NCBI GenBank assembly: GCA_019309685.1
Contig: JAFDFT010000073.1
Location: 1 to 8,435 of the forward strand
Source of the DNA: Deltaproteobacteria bacterium
GTDB taxonomy: Bacteria > Desulfobacterota > Desulfobacteria > Desulfobacterales > JAABPS01
Reading direction: 5' to 3'
Length of the DNA stretch: 8,435 bases
Each line of letters begins with the position of its first letter. Positions within the stretch are counted from its first letter, which is position 1. The position numbers were made by a program, and so were the translations under genes. The notes below the pieces were generated by a model. The model saw only the letters and a program-made list of their open reading frames with translations, was not told the DNA's origin and searched no databases. Shown here in pieces: positions 1 through 6,738 of the stretch.

Positions 1-46
1 ATTAAGGATTACCAATATAAATTTAAATAACTTTGAAGTATTCACA

Positions 47-475
47 ATGAACAAGACGATTTCTGATTTTTGGCAAGACCATTCCCGACACTATCTTGAA
101 ATGGCATTTAGTGTGGACCGGCGAGAGGTTGTTACGAGTCCGGATGCCTATGGGAAAAAAACGGGCGATTGCGGTGATACCATTGAGTTTTTTTTAGCAG
201 TCAATGGGGACACCATTGAATCCGTTTCATTTATGCTTGACGGCTGTTTGAACACCAACGCGGCTGCTAATACAGTTGCTCACTTAATTGAGGGAAAAAG
301 TGTAGAACAGGCATGGGAAATCACACCCGAAGACATAGCCGACTATCTTGAAACTCTGCCCGTAGAGAACTTCCATTGCGCGGAGCTTGCTGTTGGGGCA
401 TTATATCTTGCCCTTGCAAATTACCGGGAACTTAAACAGTCGCCTTGGAAAAAATCGTATTCCAGTAAAACTTAG
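47..475 (+). CDS. NifU/IscU-like iron-sulfur cluster assembly scaffold protein
   Basis: A 142-residue cytoplasmic protein of the NifU N-terminal (IscU) fold, which assembles transient Fe-S clusters and passes them to client proteins. The three expected cluster cysteines are present: C42 in GDCGD, C67 in DGCLNT and C111 in HCAELA. The conserved Asp (D44) and His (H110) of IscU are also there. The HscA-chaperone motif LPPVK that precedes the last Cys in IscU is not kept; residues 104-109 read LPVENF. The protein has no NFU or ferredoxin domain, so it is a minimal scaffold rather than full NifU. The ATG at 47 fits the usual start of the family, with only a weak GAAG at 35-38 as ribosome site. 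The frame stays open to the left edge, so a longer start cannot be formally excluded. The upstream 46 nt are AT-rich and non-coding in appearance. The gene converges on acnA. Its nearby Fe-S clients would include aconitase and the Dsr subunits, but a dedicated role is only inference. Confidence 0.9.
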   Translation: MNKTISDFWQDHSRHYLEMAFSVDRREVVTSPDAYGKKTGDCGDTIEFFLAVNGDTIESVSFMLDGCLNTNAAANTVAHLIEGKSVEQAWEITPEDIADYLETLPVENFHCAELAVGALYLALANYRELKQSPWKKSYSSKT

Positions 476-510
476 CCTAGAAGGTAACTTTTGAAGAGTT
501 GGTCTTAGAC

Positions 511-3192
511 CTATTTTAGATTGCGCAAAACATACGGTAGTATACCGCCATGTTGAAAATAACTTAATTCGGTTGGTGTATCAATCCTGGATATTACTTC
601 AAATGATACTGAAGATCCATCAGCTTTTTTTGCGATAATAGTCAGTTTTTCTCCCGGGCCATTCATATCTTCTATTCCATTGATATCAAAAGTTTCTGTG
701 CCGTCCAAGCCCAATGACTCCTGGTTCTCTCCTGATAAAAATTGAAGGGGCAACACACCCATACAAATAAGATTGCTTCTGTGGATACGTTCAAAACTTT
801 GAGCGATCACCGCTTTTACTCCCAATAATGCGGTTCCCTTTGCCGCCCAGTCACGTGAACTCCCTGTGCCGTATTCTTTTCCCGCGATAACAAGAAGCGG
901 TATGTTTTCTTTTTCATATTCCATGGCCGCATCATAAATTGGCATCTTTTCATCTCTGGGAAGATAAATAGTGTGCCCGCCGAATACTCCTGGTACAAGC
1001 TTGTTATCCAGACGGATATTGCCAAATGTCCCCCGCATCATCACCTCGTGGTTTCCTCTTCGGGAGCCAAATGAATTAAAATCAGAAGGCGCGATACCAT
1101 TGTCGATGAGATACTTCCCTGCGGGGCTATCCTCCGGTATGGCACCGGCAGGTGAGATATGATCGGTGGTCACTGTGTCCCCAAGAAGGGCCAGTACCCT
1201 TGCATTTTTAATACCCGCTATTTTTGATGGTTCTTGAGAAATATTTTTTAAAAAAGGAGGTTCTTTAATGTAAGTTGATTCAGAGTCCCAGTCGTAAAGC
1301 TGTTCCTTTGTTAAGGGAAGGGATTTCCATTGCTCCGATCCTTCAAAAACCGATTCATATACAGTTTGAAACATTTCCGGCTCGATAGTGGTTTCTACGA
1401 TACGATTAATCTCCTTGTCGTCAGGCCAGATGTCGCGCAGATAAACGGAGTTGCCGTCTGAATCTGAACCAATGGGCTCCTCTTCAAAATCAATATCCAT
1501 CCTTCCGGCTATGGCATACGCCACAACAAGAGGAGGAGAGGCAAGAAAGTTCACGCGCGTAAGCGGATTGATCCTTCCTTCAAAATTGCGATTGCCGCTT
1601 AAGACAGACGCAACAATAAGGTCATGCTTTTGGATTTTTGTGGCAATCGGCTCAGGCAGTGGTCCGCTATTGCCTATACAAGTAGTGCATCCATAGGCCA
1701 CACAATGAAAATTCAAGGTTTCCAGATAGCTTAACAGTCCTGCTTTTTTGAGATAAGTCATAACGGCTTTAGACCCAGGTGCCAGGCTGGTTTTGACCCA
1801 TGGCTGAACAGAAAGCCCTTTATCCACTGCTTTTTTTGCCAAAAGTCCGGCGCCTATTAAAACGGACGGATTGGAGGTGTTTGTGCAGCTTGTGATGGCG
1901 GCAATCACTACTGCCCCGTCCCCAAAACTGTGCGTCTTACCATCAAGCGTAAGCGAGATTTCCTTTATGGGCACATCGGTATCGCGCGCTTTATCTAAAG
2001 AATCTGAAAAAGCCTTCTTCATATTGGATAGGGCGATTCGTTCTTGAGGCCTATAGGGCCCCGCCATACTCGGCTCCACAGAAGCCAAATCCAGTTCAAC
2101 TATATCTGAAAATACAGGGTCTGGTGCGGAATCTGTCCTGAAAAGCCCCTGGGTGGTACAATAATTTTTCGCCAGCTGAATCATAGATTCAGGTCTGCCA
2201 GTCAGCCGCAAGTAATCGAGTGTTTTCTCATCAACAGGGAAAAAGCCCATGGTCGCCCCGTATTCAGGAGCCATATTTGCTATGGTTGCGCGGTCTTCCA
2301 GACTGAGACCTTTAAGGCCTGAACCATAAAATTCTACAAATTTTCCAACAACACCCTTTTGTCTTAATATTTCAGTAATTGTCAGGACAAGATCGGTTGC
2401 TGTTACTCCTTTAGAAAGATTTTTTGAAAGCTGAAAGCCTACAACCTGAGGCGTTAGCATATAATAAGGTCTTCCAAGCAATACTGCTTCAGCTTCAATT
2501 CCGCCAACGCCCCACCCAAGTACACCCGCGCCGTTTATCATGGTTGTATGGGAATCCAATCCAACAAGCGTATCAGGATAGGCGGTTTTCCCTCCGTTTT
2601 CGGTGTTTAAAAACACAACTCTTGCCAGGTATTCTAAATTAATCTGATGGCAGATACCTGTAGCGGGGGGAACAACACTGAAATTACTAAAACTTTCCTG
2701 TCCCCATCTTAAAAACGCGTATCGCTCAAAATTTCTATCAAATTCTATTTTACTATTTCGTTCAAATGATTCCGGTTGGCCGAAGGAATCCACCTGAACA
2801 GAATGATCGATCACAAGCTCAGCGGGAATTTTGGGATTCACTTTCAGGGGATCTCCGTAAAACTGATCCGCTGCCACTCGCATGGCTGCAAGGTCCGCAA
2901 CAGCTGGAACACCTGTGAAATCTTGAAGCAGCACACGCGCCGGCATAAAAGGAATTTCATGTGCATCCGGGCCGTTTTCACCCCATCGTGCCAGGCTCTC
3001 TACATCGTTAGCGGTAATAATTGAACCATCTTCATTTCTTAGAAGGTTTTCCAAAAGGATTTTAATGCTGTATGGAAGAGTATGAATATTCTGAAAACCC
3101 GCATTCGCGAATTTGTCCAGGCTGAAAAAGGTTACGTCACCATCCGAAGTGGCAATAGTTGATTTTGTTTGGAAACTGTTTTTTGAATCCAC
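511..3192 (-). CDS. acnA: Aconitate hydratase A (aconitase, AcnA/IRP1 family)
   Basis: An 893-residue cytoplasmic [4Fe-4S] enzyme that interconverts citrate and isocitrate through cis-aconitate. The length matches AcnA/IRP1 proteins (about 890). Cluster ligands are C436 (SCTNTS), C502 and C505 (YGCTTCIGNSG), at almost the same positions as in the family. Active-site segments are visible: DSHTTM at 213-218, GDTVTTDHISPAG at 671-683, RRGNHEVMMRGTF at 711-723 and YGTGSSRDWAAKG at 774-786, which holds the catalytic Ser/Arg pair. The C-terminal swivel domain occupies about 660-890. The start is GTG at 3190-3192. It is supported by a GAGGAA ribosome site six bases upstream, and the only nearby upstream ATG runs straight into a stop. 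In a sulfate reducer it serves the TCA cycle, for acetate oxidation or glutamate synthesis; the window does not say which. It is divergent from the dsr operon. No frameshift or missing key residue was seen. Confidence 0.98.
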   Translation of the reverse strand: MDSKNSFQTKSTIATSDGDVTFFSLDKFANAGFQNIHTLPYSIKILLENLLRNEDGSIITANDVESLARWGENGPDAHEIPFMPARVLLQDFTGVPAVADLAAMRVAADQFYGDPLKVNPKIPAELVIDHSVQVDSFGQPESFERNSKIEFDRNFERYAFLRWGQESFSNFSVVPPATGICHQINLEYLARVVFLNTENGGKTAYPDTLVGLDSHTTMINGAGVLGWGVGGIEAEAVLLGRPYYMLTPQVVGFQLSKNLSKGVTATDLVLTITEILRQKGVVGKFVEFYGSGLKGLSLEDRATIANMAPEYGATMGFFPVDEKTLDYLRLTGRPESMIQLAKNYCTTQGLFRTDSAPDPVFSDIVELDLASVEPSMAGPYRPQERIALSNMKKAFSDSLDKARDTDVPIKEISLTLDGKTHSFGDGAVVIAAITSCTNTSNPSVLIGAGLLAKKAVDKGLSVQPWVKTSLAPGSKAVMTYLKKAGLLSYLETLNFHCVAYGCTTCIGNSGPLPEPIATKIQKHDLIVASVLSGNRNFEGRINPLTRVNFLASPPLVVAYAIAGRMDIDFEEEPIGSDSDGNSVYLRDIWPDDKEINRIVETTIEPEMFQTVYESVFEGSEQWKSLPLTKEQLYDWDSESTYIKEPPFLKNISQEPSKIAGIKNARVLALLGDTVTTDHISPAGAIPEDSPAGKYLIDNGIAPSDFNSFGSRRGNHEVMMRGTFGNIRLDNKLVPGVFGGHTIYLPRDEKMPIYDAAMEYEKENIPLLVIAGKEYGTGSSRDWAAKGTALLGVKAVIAQSFERIHRSNLICMGVLPLQFLSGENQESLGLDGTETFDINGIEDMNGPGEKLTIIAKKADGSSVSFEVISRIDTPTELSYFQHGGILPYVLRNLK

Positions 3193-3198
3193 TATATA

Positions 3199-3204
3199 TT
3201 CCTC
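3199..3204 (-). promoter_or_regulatory. Ribosome binding site that fixes the GTG start of acnA
   Basis: On the minus strand the sequence reads GAGGAA, then six bases, then GTG. The nearest upstream ATG on this strand (3206-3208 read in reverse) is followed by an in-register TAG after three codons, so it cannot start aconitase. This supports the GTG start. Confidence 0.7.
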
Positions 3205-3272
3205 ATATTATTGTATATATTTTACTATGTTTTGATTAAAGGAACCAATCGTAATGCATGATCTAATTATTT

Positions 3273-3300
3273 ATAATATCGAGAAGAAAAAAATATACAA
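3273..3300 (-). promoter_or_regulatory. Candidate sigma70-type promoter for acnA (weak)
   Basis: On the minus strand, TTGTAT (3295-3300) and TATTAT (3273-3278) are separated by 16 bases, which would give a 5' leader of roughly 70 nt before the acnA GTG. The -10 is close to consensus but the -35 only keeps TTG. The region is very AT-rich, so similar matches arise by chance; another possible -10 (TAAAAT) lies nearer the gene. Confidence 0.25.
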
Positions 3301-3316
3301 TATTTTGTTCATGCCA

Positions 3317-3347
3317 TCAAGGAAACAAGTCCCCTTTTTATCCTTGA
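3317..3347. repeat. Inverted repeat TCAAGGA-N17-TCCTTGA overlapping the dsr -35
   Basis: The arms at 3317-3323 and 3341-3347 are exact reverse complements (7 bp), and the right arm covers the first four bases of the TTGACA element. It could be an operator. A stem followed by no gene on either side makes a terminator role unlikely. A 7-bp match in a region this size can occur by chance. Confidence 0.35.
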
Positions 3348-3372
3348 CATGAAATTTTAAGTTGTTTATAGA
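3344..3372 (+). promoter_or_regulatory. Probable sigma70-type promoter for the RsbRD_N-dsrMKJOP transcript
   Basis: A perfect TTGACA (3344-3349) is followed after the ideal 17 bases by TATAGA (3367-3372), which matches four of six consensus -10 bases including TATA. Transcription would start near 3379, giving a leader of about 80 nt before the TTG start at 3459. It is the best promoter match in the divergent region and is oriented toward the dsr genes. Both elements are overlapped by inverted repeats, which suggests control by a DNA-binding protein. Confidence 0.6.
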
Positions 3373-3410
3373 CAGTTTTCTATGCGTTATTACTCGGATT
3401 TATAAACAAC
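3361..3410. repeat. Perfect 10-bp inverted repeat, possible operator over the dsr -10
   Basis: GTTGTTTATA (3361-3370) and TATAAACAAC (3401-3410) are exact reverse complements separated by 30 bases, with arm centres 40 bp apart, close to four helical turns. The left arm covers the first four bases of the candidate -10 box, and the right arm lies about 20-30 bases downstream of the predicted start. With that start point the left arm is not transcribed, so a DNA-level operator fits better than an RNA hairpin. I cannot assign it to a known regulator; the TTGT-type half-site invites comparison with redox regulators such as Rex or CRP/FNR-family proteins, but the wide spacing is unlike their single sites. 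Confidence 0.45.
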
Positions 3411-3448
3411 GGCTGTAAAATTCTTAAGTTATTTGATCATGAAGAGTT

Positions 3449-3452
3449 AAGG
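3449..3452 (+). promoter_or_regulatory. Ribosome binding site supporting the TTG start at 3459
   Basis: AAGG lies six bases before TTG at 3459-3461. An in-frame TAA sits at 3453-3455, directly upstream of the start, and the first in-frame ATG is codon 71. The N-terminal part of the domain can therefore only be translated from this TTG. Confidence 0.65.
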
Positions 3453-3458
3453 TAACAA

Positions 3459-3995
3459 TTGAGCGGACACGTTAAAAATTTTCTGGAAAAAAGAAAAACA
3501 GTTATCATAAAAAAATGGTTTGATTGCGTTGTAGATACCTATCCTCCTGAAACGGCCAGCTTCCTCAAAAAAGAAAAAGACCCTTTTAATAATCCTGTGG
3601 GGAAAACCACGGTACAATGTCTGGAAGCGATAATTGATCACCTGTTAGATAAAAGAAGTGAACAGGACATGATCTCCCATCTTGATCCTATTATACGGAT
3701 ACGATCTGTACAGGATTTTCCTCCATCAAAAGCCGCAGGATTTGTCCTTTTTTTAAAAAAAATTATCAGAGAAGAATTAAATAACCAAAAAAGCAAAGAT
3801 GTTGAGATAAACGAGCTATCTGCACTTGACTCTAAGATTGATGAGCTTGTGTTGATTGCTTTTGATGTATATGCAAAGTGCAGAGAAACATTTTATCAGA
3901 TCAAGGCAAATGAAGCAAAAAACCGCTTTTACAAGGCATTTGAAAGAGCGGGTTTAGTAACAGGTCTTACAGAAGAAAAACAGGACCTCTCATAA
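3459..3995 (+). CDS. RsbRD N-terminal domain protein preceding dsrMKJOP
   Basis: A 178-residue soluble, mostly helical protein with no signal peptide or membrane segment. It resembles the RsbRD_N family, the sensory N-terminal domain of RsbT co-antagonist RsbRD in the Bacillus general stress system. Recognition rests on the pattern around residues 82-106 (RSVQDFPPSKAAGF followed by a KKIIREEL helix) and the helix at 124-154 (SKIDELVLIAFDVYAKCRE). The STAS domain that transmits the signal in true RsbR proteins is absent, so it is an input-type domain on its own. Cysteines C23, C54 and C141 form no obvious metal motif. The gene uses a rare TTG start, lies 79 nt before dsrM in the same direction and probably shares its transcript. 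From memory, similar proteins sit upstream of dsrM in other sulfate reducers. A role in sensing or regulating sulfate respiration is inference; the biochemical function is unknown. Confidence 0.82.
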   Translation: MSGHVKNFLEKRKTVIIKKWFDCVVDTYPPETASFLKKEKDPFNNPVGKTTVQCLEAIIDHLLDKRSEQDMISHLDPIIRIRSVQDFPPSKAAGFVLFLKKIIREELNNQKSKDVEINELSALDSKIDELVLIAFDVYAKCRETFYQIKANEAKNRFYKAFERAGLVTGLTEEKQDLS

Positions 3996-4021
3996 ATCAT
4001 GTAGCGTTGAAGGGCTGGGAG

Positions 4022-4078
4022 ATGTTGAACAAGATTTTAAATGGCGTAGAAGCCACAAAGCGAGGTAATTATAAATGA
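4022..4078 (+). other. Possible 18-codon leader peptide overlapping the dsrM start
   Basis: An ATG at 4022 opens a frame encoding MLNKILNGVEATKRGNYK and ends at TGA 4076-4078, which overlaps the dsrM ATG (4075-4077) as ATGA. An AAGGG at 4010-4014 lies seven bases before it, at proper ribosome-site distance. The arrangement would allow translational coupling into dsrM. dsrM also has its own CGAGGT site within this frame, so coupling is not required, and a frame this short can occur by chance. Confidence 0.2.
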
Positions 4079-5076
4079 ATGTAAGATACATGTATTCACT
4101 CATCGCAGTTATTGTGCTTTTTTTGCTTGCCTACGCAGGAGCGGAAGCGGGAGTTTGGAGCCAGTATATACTGGGTGTTGTCATACCGTATCTGGCCATA
4201 CTTGTATTCGTAGTTTTTTTTATACGGCGAATTGTGGGTTGGGCAAAATCGCCGGTCCCGTTTCGCATTCCAACCACCTGCGGCCAGCAAAAAACCCTTC
4301 CATGGATCAAGTCGTCATGGTTGGATAATCCCTCTTCACGACTTGGCGTTATTGCCAGGATGTTTCTTGAAATTGTATTTTTCAGGTCTTTATTCAGAAA
4401 TACAAAGTTCGCGGTCAAGGATCAAAATAAACCTTTTTATGCCTTGGAATTGTGGTTATGGGTAGGTGCCCTTGCGTTTCATATGGCTTTTTTTACAGTT
4501 GTGGCAAGGCATTTGAGGTTTTTTACCCAGCCTGTTCTTTTCCCGATCAGCCTGCTGGAAAATATCGATAGTTTTTTCCAGGTAGGGCTGCCGGGTGTTT
4601 TTATTTCAGGTGTTGTTCTATTTGCTGCTGTTACCTTTTTACTTATCAGACGGGTTTTAATTCCGCAGGTGAGATATATTTCACTGGCATCGGACTATTT
4701 CCCGCTTTTTCTTATTTTTGGAATCGCTTTTTCCGGACTCCTGATGCGTTATTTTTCAAAAGTCGATGTCGTTGGGGTTAAAGAAATGGCCATGGGCCTG
4801 GTAACATTGCACCCCCATATTGTAGAAGGTGTAGGGGCGATATTTTATGTTCATGTGTTTTTTGTCAGCATTCTTCTTGCTTATTTTCCCTTCAGCAAGC
4901 TGATGCACTTGGGCGGAATCTTTTTAAGCCCAACACGAAACATGGTGAACAATAACCGAGCAGTCAGGCATATTAATCCCTGGAATTACCCTGTGGAAGT
5001 TCATACATATGAAGAGTATGAAGAGGAGTTCAGGGATAAAATGATAGAGGCGGGGCTGCCCGTGGAAAAGGAGTAA
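4075..5076 (+). CDS. dsrM: DsrM, membrane cytochrome b subunit of the DsrMKJOP complex (NarI-like)
   Basis: A 333-residue integral membrane di-heme cytochrome b that exchanges electrons with the menaquinone pool and the cytoplasmic DsrK subunit. Hydrophobic segments lie near residues 7-22, 30-51, 121-142, 171-192, 207-226 and 252-272. Likely heme ligands are H136 and H146 (ten apart) and H260 and H278 (eighteen apart). These spacings equal those of the NarI heme ligands of nitrate reductase, which supports two stacked b hemes. A soluble loop at about 53-118 and a charged C-terminal tail (from about 284) would face the cytoplasm. The ATG has a CGAGGT ribosome site eight bases upstream. dsrK begins three bases after the stop, and its ribosome site lies inside the last codons of dsrM, so the two are probably translated together. 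Confidence 0.97.
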   Translation: MNVRYMYSLIAVIVLFLLAYAGAEAGVWSQYILGVVIPYLAILVFVVFFIRRIVGWAKSPVPFRIPTTCGQQKTLPWIKSSWLDNPSSRLGVIARMFLEIVFFRSLFRNTKFAVKDQNKPFYALELWLWVGALAFHMAFFTVVARHLRFFTQPVLFPISLLENIDSFFQVGLPGVFISGVVLFAAVTFLLIRRVLIPQVRYISLASDYFPLFLIFGIAFSGLLMRYFSKVDVVGVKEMAMGLVTLHPHIVEGVGAIFYVHVFFVSILLAYFPFSKLMHLGGIFLSPTRNMVNNNRAVRHINPWNYPVEVHTYEEYEEEFRDKMIEAGLPVEKE

Positions 5077-5079
5077 GGT

Positions 5080-6738
5080 ATGTCAGATGAGCTTCTCAAA
5101 CCAGAAGAACTGATAAAAATCGATCACAAGATACCATCAAAAGACTGGATGGATACACCGGTCAATATTCGGAAAGGTATGTATTGCTATGCTTCCAATC
5201 CGAAGAGCGTTGAATACGTGGGTCTCCCGCATGCGCGAGCATGGAATCCGCTTGATGATGACTGGAAACTCCCGGAAAACTGGAAGCAGATCATCCATGA
5301 AGGATTTAAAGAACGATTAGATAAATTCCGCTCCTTTAAGGTATTTATGGATATATGTGTGAGGTGCGGAGCCTGCGCGGACAAGTGCCATTTCTTTATT
5401 GGTACCGGAGATCCCAAAAATATGCCGGTTTTAAGAGCTGAGCTTTTACGGTCCGTCTATCGTAATGATTTCACCAAAGTCGGCAAAATTCTCGGCAAAA
5501 TAGCGGGCGCAAGAGAGCTGACAATCGATGTTCTCAAAGAATGGTGGTACTATTTCTTTTCGTGCACGGAATGCAGAAGATGCAGCGTATTTTGTCCTTA
5601 CGGTATAGACACCGCAGAAATCACCATCATGGCCAGGGAGCTGTTGAATCTGATCGGTCTAAACATCGACTGGATCGCGACACCCGTGGCCAACTGTTAC
5701 CGAACAGGAAACCACCTTGGTATTCAGCCGCACGCGTTTAAGGATATGCTGGATTTCTTTGTTGAAGATATCGAAGAGGTGGCTGGTGGTATTCAGGTAG
5801 AACCCAGTTTTAATAGAAAGGGCGCGGATATTCTTTTTATCACTCCGTCCGGAGATGTATTTGCCGATCCCGGCACATACACGGCCATGGGTTATCTGAT
5901 GCTTTTTCATTATTTAAGAGAAAAGTATGGGTTTGATATTACGTGGAGCACCTACGCCTCAGAGGGGGGCAATTTTGGCTTTTTCACATCCCATGAAACA
6001 ATGAAACGGCTCAACTCAAAAATGTACGCGGAAGCAAAGCGGCTGGGCGTGAAGTGGATCCTGGGCGGAGAATGCGGCCATATGTGGCGGGTTATCAACC
6101 AATATATGGACACAATGAACGGTCCCGCTGATTTTCTGGAAGAACCGGTTTCTCCGATAACAGGGACAAAATTTGAAAATTCCAAGTCCACAAAAATGGT
6201 TCACATCGCAGAATTTGTAGCCGATCTCATCAAACATGACAAACTAGAGCTTGATCCCAGTCGTAATGATCATCTTAAAGTGACTTTTCACGACTCTTGC
6301 AACCCAGCCAGAGGTATGGGGTTATTGGACGAGCCAAGGTATGTCATTCAAAACGTATGTAACCATTTTTATGAAATGCCTGACAATACGATTCGCGAAC
6401 AGACATTTTGCTGCGGAAGCGGCGCGGGCTTAAATGCTGGCGAAAATATGGAACAGCGAATGCTTGGAGGCCTTCCAAGAGCCAATGCAGTAAAATATGT
6501 GCATGAGAAACACGGTGTAAATATGCTTGCCTGCGTTTGCGCTATTGACAGGGCTGCACTTCCTCCGCTCATGGAATACTGGGTTCCTGAAGTTGATGTT
6601 ACCGGCATGACAGAATTAGTGGCAAATGCCCTCATCATGCCTGGACAGGTCGATAGGACGACAGACCTGCGGGGTGAAGAGATCCCGGGTTTACAGAGCG
6701 ATGATGTCAAAACGGAGGGTGATAATGTCGAAAAATAA
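5080..6738 (+). CDS. dsrK: DsrK, HdrD-like Fe-S catalytic subunit of the DsrMKJOP complex
   Basis: A 552-residue cytoplasmic protein related to the heterodisulfide reductase subunit HdrD. It is thought to act on the DsrC disulfide/trisulfide at the end of sulfite reduction. The N-terminal part carries two classic [4Fe-4S] motifs, C93-x2-C96-x2-C99-x3-C103 and C162-x2-C165-x2-C168-x3-C172-Pro. The C-terminal part has one intact CCG-type domain for a non-cubane cluster: C407 (HDSCNP), C444-C445-G (FCCGSG), then C485-x-C487 (ACVCAID). The final pair is CxC rather than the CxxC of HdrB. The earlier CCG repeat is degenerate, with GGECGHMWR at 329-337 keeping only C332. No signal peptide or membrane span is present, in line with a cytoplasmic subunit docked on DsrM. 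AAGGAG lies six bases before the ATG. The acidic tail (about 527-552) overlaps the start of dsrJ by 14 nt. Confidence 0.98.
   Translation: MSDELLKPEELIKIDHKIPSKDWMDTPVNIRKGMYCYASNPKSVEYVGLPHARAWNPLDDDWKLPENWKQIIHEGFKERLDKFRSFKVFMDICVRCGACADKCHFFIGTGDPKNMPVLRAELLRSVYRNDFTKVGKILGKIAGARELTIDVLKEWWYYFFSCTECRRCSVFCPYGIDTAEITIMARELLNLIGLNIDWIATPVANCYRTGNHLGIQPHAFKDMLDFFVEDIEEVAGGIQVEPSFNRKGADILFITPSGDVFADPGTYTAMGYLMLFHYLREKYGFDITWSTYASEGGNFGFFTSHETMKRLNSKMYAEAKRLGVKWILGGECGHMWRVINQYMDTMNGPADFLEEPVSPITGTKFENSKSTKMVHIAEFVADLIKHDKLELDPSRNDHLKVTFHDSCNPARGMGLLDEPRYVIQNVCNHFYEMPDNTIREQTFCCGSGAGLNAGENMEQRMLGGLPRANAVKYVHEKHGVNMLACVCAIDRAALPPLMEYWVPEVDVTGMTELVANALIMPGQVDRTTDLRGEEIPGLQSDDVKTEGDNVEK
6714..6718 (+). 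promoter_or_regulatory. Ribosome binding site that fixes the dsrJ start
   Basis: GGAGG lies six bases before the ATG at 6725. The dsrJ frame is open further left to an ATG at 6626, but that extension has no such site and would overlap dsrK by over 100 nt. The short start also puts the membrane anchor directly at the N-terminus. Confidence 0.75.

Noticed and set aside
501..511. GGTC-TTA-GACC hairpin between the convergent NifU-like and acnA genes, followed by TATTTTA
   Set aside because: Only four base pairs with a three-base loop and no T-run; too weak to call as a terminator for either gene.
3266..3277. Dyad ATTAT-TT-ATAAT near the candidate acnA -10
   Set aside because: Composed only of A and T in a region rich in such dyads; no independent support.
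3357..3434. Direct repeat TTAAGTT-N-TTT at 3357-3367 and 3424-3434
   Set aside because: Short and AT-rich in an AT-rich region; likely chance, though it could be rechecked with the operator alignment.
4042..4055. TGGC-N6-GCCA hairpin just before the dsrM ribosome site
   Set aside because: A four-pair stem is expected by chance, and nothing shows that it masks the ribosome site.
6626..6724. Upstream extension of the dsrJ frame to an ATG at 6626, giving 173 residues
   Set aside because: It lies wholly inside dsrK, lacks a ribosome site and has no DsrJ-like content; the ATG at 6725 has GGAGG at the right distance.
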